DNA of 64,000 nt from an uncultured Acidobacteriaceae bacterium. GTDB lineage: Bacteria; Acidobacteriota; Terriglobia; Terriglobales; Acidobacteriaceae. The stretch spans positions 1 through 64,000 of the forward strand of contig CAIKND010000237.1 in the NCBI GenBank assembly GCA_903828675.1. The letters are read 5' to 3'. Every line of letters starts with the position of its first letter. Position 1 is the first letter of the stretch. This document shows positions 8,150 through 16,752 of the stretch, piece by piece. The translations under genes were made by a program, and so were the position numbers. Under the pieces are notes generated by a model. The model saw nothing but the letters and a program-made list of their open reading frames with translations. It searched no databases and had not been told where the DNA came from.

Positions 8150-10120
8150 TTACAGGCCCGGTGTTGGCGGGGTCTGCGTCTTGGCGTTCAGGCGGATGCG
8201 GTTGTGCTTCTTGTAGTCGTCCAGAACTCCGCCCATGAAGACGCTGAAGGCTTCGGAGCGGCGCTGGCCGAGGAGCTGGTCGCGGGTCTGATCGAAGTTC
8301 TTGGCGATCTCGTCGGCGCTGGGCTCCTGCTTGTCCACCAGTTTGGCCACCACGCCGGTGCGCTGCGCGTTGATGGGCCCGCTGATGTTGCCTACCGAGA
8401 GCTCAAGCAGTTGCGGAGCTACCTGGCCAACCTGGCCAAGATCGGGAACCTGTCCGCTGGGGCTAACCAGCTCGCTGGTCTTGACGGTCGCGCCCACTTC
8501 CTTGGCGGCCTTGGCGAGGTCGTTTCCATTGCGTGCCTTGATGGCCAGTTCGTTGGTCTTCTGGCTCAACAGGGTGGGCAGTTGCTCGCTGCGGTAGTCC
8601 TCGAGAATGCGGTTCTTGGCATCGGCAAAGTTGGGCGCGTGGGCCGCGGCAACGCCGGTCACCTGGAAGATCGCAAAACCTTCGCCGGTGGGTGCATACT
8701 GCGCCGGGTCGCCCTGCTTGGAAGCAAATGCTTTCTGGAGCAGCTGTGAACTGTCTGGCAGAGCCGCAATCACGCCCTGGGCGTTGACAGGGGGCGTGGT
8801 TACCAGCTCAAGATGGTGAGCCGCTGCGGTCTTCTCAAGGCCGTTCTTGATGGCCTCGGAAGTGAGCGCCTTGGCAAAGTTGTCTTCAGCCTGTGCGGAC
8901 TTTTCACGAATCAGCGTTGCCTGGATGGTGGGCAGCACTTCGTTGATCTGCTGCACGTGCGCGGTCTGCCGCTCTTCCACCTGCAGAATGTGATAGCCAA
9001 ACTGGCTCTTCACGATCTTGGTGTCGCCGATCTTCTGGCTGAAGAGGGCGGTCTCAAACTCGGGCACCGTGGCGCCGCGCTTGTAGAAGCCCAGTTCGCC
9101 GCCTGCATCCTTGCTGGCGTCCTCGGAGTTCTTCTTGGCCAGGTCGGCAAAGTTTCCGCCTGCCTGAATCTGCTTGAGAATTCCCTCGGCCTTGGCCTTG
9201 GCGGCGGCATCCGTCTTGGCGTCCGCGCCGGGGGCCACCTTGATGAGGATGTGCCGCGAACGGGCCTGCTCGGGAACCGAGTATTCAGCCTGGTGCGCGG
9301 TAAAGTACTGCTGAATCTCCTGCTGCGAGGGCTGCTGTACGCCGCCGGGCAGCTGATTGGGCGTGAAAGCGAAGTAGGTAATCTGGCGCTGTTCAGCAAC
9401 GCCAGTGGCGTAGCGGGCCGCGTTCTTCTTGAAGAAGCTCTCGAGGTCGCCGTCGCTGGGATTAATCGTCTTGCGCAGGTCGTCCGCGGAGATGACCGCA
9501 TAGTCGAACTTGATCTTGATGTTGGCCTTGCGGTAGGTCTCGCGCACTTCCTGATCGCCCACCGAGACGCCGGCCGTGATCATGGCCTGCATGCGGCGAA
9601 TCACGATGTCGTCCCTGACGCCCTGCTCAAAGTCCTTTACCGACATGTTGAGCCGGTCGGAGATGAGGCGGGCATACGGCTCGTCGCCGATGTAGTTCCC
9701 GTTGGGGAACAAGACCTGGCCGGTGGGACCGGTTTGCAGGTACTTGATGACATCTTCCTTGCTGGCATGGATGCCCAGCTTTTCAGCCTCGGCGAGCATC
9801 ACCTGCTGCTGCACCAGTTGCTGGCCGACCTGCTGCTCAAAGAAGTTGAGAATCATCGGGTTGTCAGCATATTGCGGGTTGCGCTGCATCAACTGCTGGC
9901 GGGCAACCTGCTCCAGACGCTGCTGGCTCACCGTAATGTCGGAGGACAGGAACTTGCTGTACCAGTGTGGGTAGATGGTGGCGTAGGTATCAGGCGAGGA
10001 GGCTCCGCCGCCGGTAAGTCCGGGGATGAGGTACACGCACATGGACACCGAGGCGGCACCGATGATGACGACGAGAAGCGCCTTGGTCAAGCGGTTGTCT
10101 GTTTGCAGGAAACGAATCAT
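8150..10120 (-). CDS. Membrane-anchored peptidyl-prolyl isomerase/chaperone, PpiD/SurA type
   Basis: 656 aa. One N-terminal transmembrane anchor (about 13-34, ALLVVIIGAASVSMCVYLIPG) leaves a large periplasmic body. A SurA_N-like helical chaperone region follows (about 55-230; SVKDFEQGVRDDIVIRRM). A clear parvulin domain lies at about 285-380 (RSRHILIKV...FADLAKKNSED...GGELGFYKRGATVPEFE...SQFGYHILQVEER), then a second degenerate parvulin-like region and a helical tail. The layout is that of PpiD, which assists folding of outer-membrane and secreted proteins. It stands alone between two terminator-like hairpins. Confidence 0.85.
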   Translation of the reverse strand: MIRFLQTDNRLTKALLVVIIGAASVSMCVYLIPGLTGGGASSPDTYATIYPHWYSKFLSSDITVSQQRLEQVARQQLMQRNPQYADNPMILNFFEQQVGQQLVQQQVMLAEAEKLGIHASKEDVIKYLQTGPTGQVLFPNGNYIGDEPYARLISDRLNMSVKDFEQGVRDDIVIRRMQAMITAGVSVGDQEVRETYRKANIKIKFDYAVISADDLRKTINPSDGDLESFFKKNAARYATGVAEQRQITYFAFTPNQLPGGVQQPSQQEIQQYFTAHQAEYSVPEQARSRHILIKVAPGADAKTDAAAKAKAEGILKQIQAGGNFADLAKKNSEDASKDAGGELGFYKRGATVPEFETALFSQKIGDTKIVKSQFGYHILQVEERQTAHVQQINEVLPTIQATLIREKSAQAEDNFAKALTSEAIKNGLEKTAAAHHLELVTTPPVNAQGVIAALPDSSQLLQKAFASKQGDPAQYAPTGEGFAIFQVTGVAAAHAPNFADAKNRILEDYRSEQLPTLLSQKTNELAIKARNGNDLAKAAKEVGATVKTSELVSPSGQVPDLGQVGQVAPQLLELSVGNISGPINAQRTGVVAKLVDKQEPSADEIAKNFDQTRDQLLGQRRSEAFSVFMGGVLDDYKKHNRIRLNAKTQTPPTPGL

Positions 10121-10328
10121 GAGTGGATTTGAACCTTCGACTCTCTACGCGCTGACAGGCTGTTCCTGCTTCAGGCAGAAAAAATTCTGCCGCGGGCGGA
10201 AACATCCCTCGAATGCGCAATTCTCGCTCGACGCGATCTCTGCCATTATAGACGAGCCGGAACAGGGTGGGCCGGAATGGAACCCGGCAATCTGCATTCA
10301 GCGCCCTGCAATCTGGCCGGAAAACGTT

Positions 10329-10357
10329 GCGGGCATCCCAGAAGCCGGAATGCCCGC
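10329..10357 (-). terminator. Hairpin downstream of the BON-domain gene
   Basis: Perfect eight-base stem GCGGGCAT / ATGCCCGC with a 13-base loop. On the minus strand it is followed by AACGTTTTCC, a weak U-tract. It lies 26 bp past the stop of the BON-domain gene. Confidence 0.45.
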
Positions 10358-10382
10358 TGTGAGTCCGTTGAACCGGCTGCGT

Positions 10383-11624
10383 TTAACGCCAGTAGTAGAA
10401 CCCGCCAACCATGTAGTAAGGCCGGTAATATACCGGCGGGTAGCCATAGGGATAGGGGCGGGCATAGGGATAACCGGCGCGCCGGTAAAGCGATGGGCCG
10501 CCCTGAAAAAGCCCTTGTGCCAGGCGCATTGCCTCTTGCTGCGAGACCGGCTGAACGGTGAGCGGCGCTCTCAGGTGGAAGTCCACGCGCGCCTCGGCCG
10601 GAATCCAGACTCCCGGCCCCGAAGAGGCTGCGGAGGCAGCCGTGCCTGCGCCCGCACCGGCCGCAGCGCCAATGGCAGCGCCGGGACCGCGGCCCACGGC
10701 TCCGCCGATAATGGCGCCCAGAATGGCTCCGCCGACGGCATTGCTGGCCGTGCGTCCTGCCTTATTGGGCCCCTTCACTCTAAACTCGTCGGTCTGGAGC
10801 GGGTAGCTTTGGGCGCCGAGGTCGAGGGAAGTGACTGTAAGCGCCAACTCGGCGCTTCCAGCCAGTTCGCCCGAATGCTTGGTCTCGGTGATAATCCCGT
10901 GAACGGTGGCTCCGCGCGGAATGGCCAGCACGCCGCCGAACGCCACATCGGCGATCACGGTGAACTGCACCGGCTCGCCATTCTGTGCCCTTCTGCTGCC
11001 GATGGGCTCGTTGGTCCGCAACTGCAACAGGGTTCCTTCGGGTACGGTTACGGGCCCGGTGGGAGCTTCATAGGCAGGCTGGGCGGCATATTGGGGCGGC
11101 TGCGTGTATTGCGGCCGCTGCCGCGCCGGAGGAGGCGGATAGGCCGGATACTGCCCCTGATCCTGATTGGGGGCGGCCTGCTGCGGGTAGGCCTGAGGCG
11201 GCGGCGCTGGACCCGCGTCCTGCTGGCTTTGGTCCGCCGGTTGGGCGTCGTTGTCCGCACCGGCTGGATGCGACTGGTTCTGCGCGTCTTGCGGATTGCC
11301 CACGTTGAGGTTGTTGTGCACGCCGGTGACACCGTTGATACGGGAAACAATGGACTCCGCCAACTCCTTCGAGGACTCGCTCGACACCGTGCCCGAGAGC
11401 GTAACTTCGCTCTGGATGGTCGCGGCCGTAATCAGGTCGTTCTTGAGTGCGTGGGAGGCGTCGAGGGCATGCACCACATCCATCTCGATCTGCCCATCCG
11501 AACGCTGGCCTGCAGCTGGAGCCTGATCCTGAGCAAGCGCAACCACGGCGCACAGAACAGTCAATCCTGACCACGCCAGAATCTTCAGAATGCCTTTCTT
11601 GATCATTGGCCGATTCATCTTCAT
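10383..11624 (-). CDS. Exported BON-domain protein with glycine-zipper region
   Basis: 413 aa. Signal peptide (KKGILKILAWSGLTVLCAVVALAQ, about residues 9-32), then a BON domain (about 45-115; IEMDVVHALDASHALK...VTLSGTVSSESSKELAESIVSRINGVTGVHNNL). A Gln/Pro-rich linker follows, then a folded segment with GTLLQLRTNEPIGSRRAQNG (about 208-300), a glycine-zipper stretch (GGAILGAIIGGAVGRGPG) and a Tyr/Pro-rich tail ending FYYWR. BON domains bind phospholipid or attach proteins to the envelope. A periplasmic or outer-membrane stress or structural role is likely, but the precise function is unknown. GAGGAG lies just before the ATG at 11624; a second ATG two codons on is possible. Confidence 0.75.
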   Translation of the reverse strand: MKMNRPMIKKGILKILAWSGLTVLCAVVALAQDQAPAAGQRSDGQIEMDVVHALDASHALKNDLITAATIQSEVTLSGTVSSESSKELAESIVSRINGVTGVHNNLNVGNPQDAQNQSHPAGADNDAQPADQSQQDAGPAPPPQAYPQQAAPNQDQGQYPAYPPPPARQRPQYTQPPQYAAQPAYEAPTGPVTVPEGTLLQLRTNEPIGSRRAQNGEPVQFTVIADVAFGGVLAIPRGATVHGIITETKHSGELAGSAELALTVTSLDLGAQSYPLQTDEFRVKGPNKAGRTASNAVGGAILGAIIGGAVGRGPGAAIGAAAGAGAGTAASAASSGPGVWIPAEARVDFHLRAPLTVQPVSQQEAMRLAQGLFQGGPSLYRRAGYPYARPYPYGYPPVYYRPYYMVGGFYYWR

Positions 11625-11850
11625 CTATCTCCTCTGCAACTTCCGTCTTCCAGGCGTGTTGGATGCTGGCCCCGCTGAAAGGACGCTCACGAATTACTGC
11701 TTCCGGTTCCATCGGTTAGACGAGGCGGCGCGGAAGCCGTCATGGGTAAGGACACGGCGGCACGGAAAAAGTTCCGCGGCATGAGGCGAATGCGGTCGGC
11801 TGACGGCGAAGAACTTGCGGCTTTGGAACTTACTTGGCTGATTCTTTACT
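11625..11850. other. Intergenic region, no gene seen
   Basis: Upstream region of the BON-domain gene. Only the Shine-Dalgarno of that gene is recognisable. Short open frames here have no coding character. The rest of the gap up to 11954 is the MITE-like element. Confidence 0.5.
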
Positions 11851-11946
11851 GATCAGGCAAGAAAACAAGGTCATCTTCTTCCCACCCATTCCCGCAAAAT
11901 ACGAGGGAATGGATGGGGCGCCCGAACAGTATTTAGTTGTCGGATC
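11851..11946. mobile_element. 96-bp MITE-like element, copy 1
   Basis: Ends are inverted (GATCAGGCAA at the left, TTGTCGGATC at the right). The centre is a hairpin CCCACCCATTCCC / GGGAATGGATGGGG. It aligns without gaps to 14048-14143 with 13 differences over 96 positions by my count. It encodes nothing. Its core hairpin also occurs without these ends at 1408. Confidence 0.7.
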
Positions 11947-11954
11947 TAGAGAGG

Positions 11955-12173
11955 CTATTTCTGGGGGAGTTGGCTCTCAGCTTCGCGCTTCCGCCGCTGC
12001 TCTTTGAGGAACTCCAGAATTCCCTTCTCCCCGCCCTGTTTGTACGCCTTCCAGGAACTGTCGATCTGCTCTTCCGTTGGGTACTCTGGTTTGGCTTTCT
12101 CTTCCACGTTGCAATCTCTCTTCCTGAACTTGCTTTGCCAACCCCGCATGATGCTTGAAGCGTCCAACGGCAT
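11955..12173 (-). CDS. Small charged hypothetical protein
   Basis: 72 aa, strongly charged, with a probable helical C-terminal half (EQIDSSWKAYKQGG...ILEFLKEQRRKREAESQ). No family recognised, no signal or membrane segment. It begins 33 nt after the pgi stop on the same strand, so it could be co-transcribed, and its stop is nine bases from the MITE-like element. An internal start at residue 9 (MRGWQSK) is possible. The Lys/Glu bias and lack of stop-rich neighbours favour a real gene, but weakly. Confidence 0.4.
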   Translation of the reverse strand: MPLDASSIMRGWQSKFRKRDCNVEEKAKPEYPTEEQIDSSWKAYKQGGEKGILEFLKEQRRKREAESQLPQK

Positions 12174-12206
12174 CCTGTTTCTGATCTGCTTGAGGAAACT
12201 GATTCT

Positions 12207-13916
12207 TTATGCCAGAGCAGCGTCGAAGGCCGCGGAGAGCACCTTCAAGCCTGCCGTTACATCAGCTCCCAGGTGAACCCGCAGGGCGCGGCGGCCACGC
12301 GATTCCAGAACCGCCAGATCTCCAGCCGCCTGCGCGTCGATAACGATGCCAAAGCTGAACTTCTGGCCGGGAATGGCAATGTCCACCGCATGGTCCGCGG
12401 TGATCTGCAGGAAAACGCCGGTGTTGGGGCCGCCCTTGTAGTCCTGGCCGGTGGAGTGCAGGAAGCGCGGGCCGAAGCCCAGGCAGGTTGCCGCCTTTTT
12501 AGCGTCGCGCACCTTGTGCCGGAAACCCTGGATAGCGGCTTCGTGGCTGGCAAGCATGGGCAGGAACGCCAGTGCGGCAAAGTAGTCGCCGGCATGAATC
12601 TGGTCAAGATGGGCGCGGAGGTAGCCAGCCAATGTTGCGCTGGGCGCGGCGGCTTTAAGGGTCGCGGCATAGGCTTCGGTGGCGTAGATCTCGATGCCGG
12701 CGTCCACAAGCACGGGGGAGCGCTCCGGCAGTTTGCCGGTCTCCTCATAGGCCGAGGTCAAGGCGCGGGTTTCGATCTTGGCCGATTCAACGTCAGGCTG
12801 GTTAAAGGGGTTGATGCCCATCACCGACCCGGCCACTGAGGTGGCGATCTCCCAGGTGAAGAACTGGCCGAAGATTTCGTAGAGGTCCGCGATCTCGATG
12901 TGAATGACAGGATGACCGGCGGCTTCGAGGGCGGCAACCTTCGCGTCGAGGCTTGAATCCGCTGTGCCCGCATAACGAATATAGGCGAAGATGCGGTCAT
13001 TTCCGTAGACTTCAGCGCCGGCGATGGCCTCGCGGTCCACCGGCGTAATGCCCTTGCCCAGCTTGCCCGTGGATTCGGCGATCAACTGCTCCATCCAGGC
13101 GCCCAGGTCGTAGATCTCCGGCGAAGTGAAAATCGTAATCTTGTCGCGCCCGGCGTTGGCTGCCGAGCCCATGATCAGCCCCAGTTGCACGGCGGGATTC
13201 TGTGTCGGCTGCAACTTGGCAGACGCTACGGCCTTGGCCGCTTCGGCGAGTAGTTTGGCGAAGTCGAGACCGACGACAGTGGCCGCCACGACGCCAAAAT
13301 TCGAGAGTGCGGAGAAGCGACCGCCGATGGTCGAGTCCCCGTAAAAAATGTGCCGGAAGCTGTCGCCCCTGGCCACCTGCTCCATCTTTGAACCGGGGTC
13401 GGTGATGGCTAGAAAATGGCTTCCCGCCTTGTCCGCGCCCACGGCCTTCTGCATCTCCTCAAAGAAATACTGCTTCAGGACGTTCGGCTCGAGCGTGGAG
13501 CCGGACTTGCTGGCCACAACCACCAGGGTCTCCTCGAGGTTGACGGCGCCGCGGGCAGCTTTCACTTGTGCGGGGTCAGTGGAGTCGACGATGTGCAGGG
13601 CGGGAAAGCCCGGCTGCTGGCCAAAGGTGACAGACAGCACTTCGGGGCAGAGGCTGGAGCCGCCCATGCCCAGTAGCAAAACGCTCTTAAAGCCAGTGGC
13701 TTTTACGTCGGCGGCCAGGGCTGCAAAGGCCGCCAGGTCTTTTTGCTGGCGCTCGACAATGTCGATCCAGCCCAGCCATTTTTCCTCGCCGTCGCGTGTC
13801 CACAGGCCGGGGTCCTTTTGCCAGAAGCGGGCGAGTTTGTCTTGTGTTTGCCAATCGGCGACGGCTGTGTCCACGGCGCCGCGAAGCTCTTGAGGTAATG
13901 CGAATCGGAAACTCAT
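12207..13916 (-). CDS. pgi: Glucose-6-phosphate isomerase of the Tal-Pgi fusion type, without the Tal half
   Basis: 569 aa. Interconverts glucose 6-phosphate and fructose 6-phosphate. SIS-fold features: LLLGMGGSSLCPEVL (about 80-94), VVASKSGSTLEPN (phosphate-binding, about 133-145), GGRFSALSNFGVV (about 198-210), GINPFNQPDVE and a C-terminal HSTGQDYKGGPNTG. The opening MSFRFALPQELRGAVD and the WL(G)W block look like the isomerase half of bifunctional transaldolase/phosphoglucose isomerase proteins common in Acidobacteriota. No transaldolase is encoded upstream, where instead a 250-bp gap carries a MITE-like element. A 72-aa protein follows directly. Confidence 0.9.
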   Translation of the reverse strand: MSFRFALPQELRGAVDTAVADWQTQDKLARFWQKDPGLWTRDGEEKWLGWIDIVERQQKDLAAFAALAADVKATGFKSVLLLGMGGSSLCPEVLSVTFGQQPGFPALHIVDSTDPAQVKAARGAVNLEETLVVVASKSGSTLEPNVLKQYFFEEMQKAVGADKAGSHFLAITDPGSKMEQVARGDSFRHIFYGDSTIGGRFSALSNFGVVAATVVGLDFAKLLAEAAKAVASAKLQPTQNPAVQLGLIMGSAANAGRDKITIFTSPEIYDLGAWMEQLIAESTGKLGKGITPVDREAIAGAEVYGNDRIFAYIRYAGTADSSLDAKVAALEAAGHPVIHIEIADLYEIFGQFFTWEIATSVAGSVMGINPFNQPDVESAKIETRALTSAYEETGKLPERSPVLVDAGIEIYATEAYAATLKAAAPSATLAGYLRAHLDQIHAGDYFAALAFLPMLASHEAAIQGFRHKVRDAKKAATCLGFGPRFLHSTGQDYKGGPNTGVFLQITADHAVDIAIPGQKFSFGIVIDAQAAGDLAVLESRGRRALRVHLGADVTAGLKVLSAAFDAALA

Positions 13917-14047
13917 GTCGCTATTGATTCTGCATCAAGAGGCTCGGTTTCGGAAACCTGAGGCCTTTTGAGGCAAACACCATCACGATGAAGCCGGACA
14001 TATCGGCGGCTTGCGTACAAGGCCAGATCCGGTTTTTCATCGCGAAG

Positions 14048-14143
14048 GATCCGGCAAGAAAACAATGGCATCTTCTTCCCATCCATTCCGGTAAAATGCG
14101 CTTGAATGGATGGGGCACCCGAACAGTATTTAGTTGCCGGATG
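14048..14143. mobile_element. 96-bp MITE-like element, copy 2
   Basis: Left end GATCCGGCAA and right end TTGCCGGATG form nine-base inverted termini. The central hairpin CCATCCATTC / GAATGGATGG is perfect over ten bases. Copy 1 lies at 11851-11946 in the same orientation, and the two copies bracket pgi and the small gene behind it. Confidence 0.7.
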
Positions 14144-14165
14144 TATAGGGAGAGCCCCCGGCGCT

Positions 14166-14783
14166 TTATCTGAAAGTGGTGCGAGCACCGCTGAAGTGAT
14201 AGGACGCGCCCACGGTGATCCCATAGGGATTCAGCGTTCCGTGGGGGGTGGTGCTCTTAAAGAAATCAGGCCAGAACTGGTATTCATAGTCGGCCCTCGC
14301 CCAGAGGTGCCGAAATGCGTGGACTTCCAACCCGCCGCCCGTCATGGTGACGGTGCGGCTGTCGTGGTGGCGTGCCGCGGCGCTCGTCCGGTAGTCGGCA
14401 TTGCCGAACCCGATCAGATACTTTCCAAAGGGATGCAAGTTGCGGAAGTGGCTCCATGTGTAGATCACGCCGCCTCCGGCGCTGTCCTCACGCACGATCG
14501 CGAGTCCAGAGGCTTTGCCGTTCAAACTGATATCGCGGCCTTCTACTTCGACACCAATCCCCTGAAGAATTTTGGGTACCCGGCGAGGGGTATAGTCGAT
14601 CCACAAGGAGCCTCCCTGCATCCGGCCGGGAACCCAATCCGGTTCGAAGCTTGAAAACCCCACGCCAACCGTGAGAGGCAACCCCAATCTACCGCCTGCG
14701 GGAGCTACCTGGGCCAAAGCCGGGCGAGTTGCGCAAACAAAGAGTGCGGTAAGGATAAGTGCAAGGAACAGCTTCAATTGCAT
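14166..14783 (-). CDS. Small outer-membrane beta-barrel protein
   Basis: 205 aa from the ATG at 14783; ten basic residues before it in the open frame do not look coding. A signal peptide ends near ALAQ (residue 25). The mature part alternates polar and aromatic residues in strands, such as LTVGVGFSSFEPDW, GGSLWIDYTPR, GVEVEGRDI, GGGLEVHAFRHLWARADYEYQFW and YGITVGASYHF. This fits an eight-stranded OmpA/OmpW-like porin fold. Function unknown. It is a single gene, and its stop lies 22 bp past MITE-like copy 2. Confidence 0.7.
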   Translation of the reverse strand: MQLKLFLALILTALFVCATRPALAQVAPAGGRLGLPLTVGVGFSSFEPDWVPGRMQGGSLWIDYTPRRVPKILQGIGVEVEGRDISLNGKASGLAIVREDSAGGGVIYTWSHFRNLHPFGKYLIGFGNADYRTSAAARHHDSRTVTMTGGGLEVHAFRHLWARADYEYQFWPDFFKSTTPHGTLNPYGITVGASYHFSGARTTFR

Positions 14784-14940
14784 TCTGCGTCTCCTTCTAT
14801 GGTTGCAGGACACCCTTCCCCGAGATAACTCCCAAGCGAAAAGTGTACATCCGTAAGGCGGAGATCCAAGGCAATGACTCAGTTTGTACTTCCGGTTGAG
14901 TTCGTTCCTTCTCTATTGGACGCTTTCAAGCCTGTTGGGT

Positions 14941-15546
14941 TTAGAAGAGATTCGCCCCGGCTTCTTCTTCGATTGCGGAAAGTAACGAGTGCAGCAGCTC
15001 AACGCGTGGTATGGCAAGATTCTGCGCCTTCTCAAGCCGCAGCTTTCCGGGCAAATCCCGCACCGCCTTCCGCAACACTGGAATCACCGAGGAAAACGTG
15101 TCGTAGCGCGTATCCCGGCCTACTTTAACGAAGGCTCGCAAAATCCCAATGGCGCCTAATTGTTCCAGAATATCGGAATCTCGCAGCAATACTGCCTCAT
15201 TCAGCACAGGCTCGTCCTGGGGCTGATGGGTGCGGATGGCCTCGGCAACCGCGTCCAGCTTCCCGGCAGGAAACCCCCAGCCGGTGAGCAGTTCCCGTGT
15301 ACGCGCAATGGTGTAGGGAACGTGATTCCAGTTCGCCAAGAGTGCAGGATCTTGGGGCCGGTGGCCCTGGAAGACCCCCAGATCGTGCATCCATGCGCTG
15401 GCGAAAAGGACATCGTCGTCGAATTCCATCCCTTCGCCGAGGCGGCAGGCGAGCGCATAGAGCCGTGGCTGATGGCCGAACTTGTCCACAGGCAGAGCTT
15501 CTGCCCGGATATACGCCACTACGGATTCCCGCCATTTAGTCATCAT
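14941..15546 (-). CDS. HD-domain phosphohydrolase-like protein
   Basis: 201 aa. An HD motif is visible: GHQPRLYALA (His), SAWMHDLGVF (His-Asp) and a later Asp in LRDSDILEQLG, the layout of metal-dependent phosphohydrolases acting on nucleotides or related phosphates. Start: the ATGATGA at 15546 overlaps the manA stop (TGA), so translation is probably coupled and the gene lies in an operon behind manA. Substrate unknown. Confidence 0.75.
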   Translation of the reverse strand: MMTKWRESVVAYIRAEALPVDKFGHQPRLYALACRLGEGMEFDDDVLFASAWMHDLGVFQGHRPQDPALLANWNHVPYTIARTRELLTGWGFPAGKLDAVAEAIRTHQPQDEPVLNEAVLLRDSDILEQLGAIGILRAFVKVGRDTRYDTFSSVIPVLRKAVRDLPGKLRLEKAQNLAIPRVELLHSLLSAIEEEAGANLF

Positions 15547-16535
15547 CGGATTTCTCTCGGCCAATTTGGCACGATCCGGATTAGATCCAGACCGCCCAAA
15601 TCTTCGACCACGAAAGCCGGAGAGGCGGCAGGCACGGCCACGACGCCTCGCATAGGCAGGTCAACGGTTTCGAAACCAGCGCCTGAGATTCTTCCCGTTC
15701 CGGCTGCGGCAAACAGGTAAGCCAGCCCCGGAGAGTTTTCGGATACACCGCGCAGGGTTTCGCTTGTGCTACTGCCTGCAACGGGAATCCGCTCCAGGCG
15801 GAAGTACTCCTCGTCGATTAGAATCGTGCGGTCTGCAAGCACCCTGGGCAGTATCTTGCCGGCGCGGGTTACAAGTTTGGTAGCTTCAAGGGACTTTTCG
15901 ATATGCAACTCGCGGGGGCGGCCGTAGTCGAACATCCGGTAGGTCAGGTCGCAATTCTGCTGAGTCTCGAGCAGGATGGGCCCTGGCCAGATGGCGTGCA
16001 CTGTCCCGGCATCTACAAAGATCAGGTCGCCCTGCGCTACGGGCACCATGTTCAGGCTGGTTTCAAGAGTTCCGGCTTGGATCTCCTCCTTCACCTGATC
16101 CAGCGAAACGCCGGGCTTGAGTCCGAGTGCAACCTGGGCACCCGGTTCGGCGGCCAGAGTGTACCAGCATTCGGTCTTGCCGCGGGGGGCGTCGTACTTT
16201 TGCGCCATCCTGTCGTCTGGATGTACCTGGACGCTGAGCTTCTGCTGGGCAAACAGCACTTTGATGAGCAGCGGCGACTCCGGGGTCGGGGCGGCAGGCC
16301 CTAAAAGGGAATCGTGGGCTTCGCTAAAAAATGCGTCCAGCCTCTTGCCCTTATGGGGCCCGGTCGCCACCAGGCACATATCGCCGGTGAGCCAGACCTC
16401 GCCCACTGGTTCGCCGTCCGCCACCTTGTCAAACCAGGGCCGCAGATCCTGAAAGCCCCACGGCCTCACGTCGAAGATTGGATCGATACGAAAAGGCGCC
16501 AGCTCAGGATGCGAAATTTGCTGTGGAGCATTCAT
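15543..16535 (-). CDS. manA: Mannose-6-phosphate isomerase, class I
   Basis: 330 aa, the length of the short Bacillus-type enzyme. Interconverts mannose 6-phosphate and fructose 6-phosphate, linking mannose use to glycolysis and GDP-mannose synthesis. Zinc-site motifs: LSVQVHPDD (His) and GKTECWY (Glu), then DAGTVHAI (His). The central FDYGRPRELHIEKSLE is also typical. It is divergent from ugd over a 217-bp gap that probably holds both promoters, and is followed with a four-base overlap by the HD protein. Confidence 0.9.
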   Translation of the reverse strand: MNAPQQISHPELAPFRIDPIFDVRPWGFQDLRPWFDKVADGEPVGEVWLTGDMCLVATGPHKGKRLDAFFSEAHDSLLGPAAPTPESPLLIKVLFAQQKLSVQVHPDDRMAQKYDAPRGKTECWYTLAAEPGAQVALGLKPGVSLDQVKEEIQAGTLETSLNMVPVAQGDLIFVDAGTVHAIWPGPILLETQQNCDLTYRMFDYGRPRELHIEKSLEATKLVTRAGKILPRVLADRTILIDEEYFRLERIPVAGSSTSETLRGVSENSPGLAYLFAAAGTGRISGAGFETVDLPMRGVVAVPAASPAFVVEDLGGLDLIRIVPNWPREIR

Positions 16536-16752
16536 GTGATTCGTCTCTATCCTTTGGGAAACAAGCCGCTTGGAGTTCTATCGGCGGTCTGGCCGAATAT
16601 CCCTGGTGTGCGTGTCTTGAGCTTCAATCCCACTCTAGCAGACAAGCAAACCGCGGCTTGATCTCTCCAGGTTTCTCGCCAATCCCACATTGACCGAATA
16701 TTCTCCATGCTTTCACGTTCTACCCAAACAAGGCAGGAGACAATCCCACCAG

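Noticed and set aside
10110..10215. tRNA-like text GGTTCAAATCC on the minus strand near the PPIase start
   Set aside because: The T-arm stem has only two pairs beyond the loop and there is no acceptor, D or anticodon arm. It is the leader of the PPIase gene.
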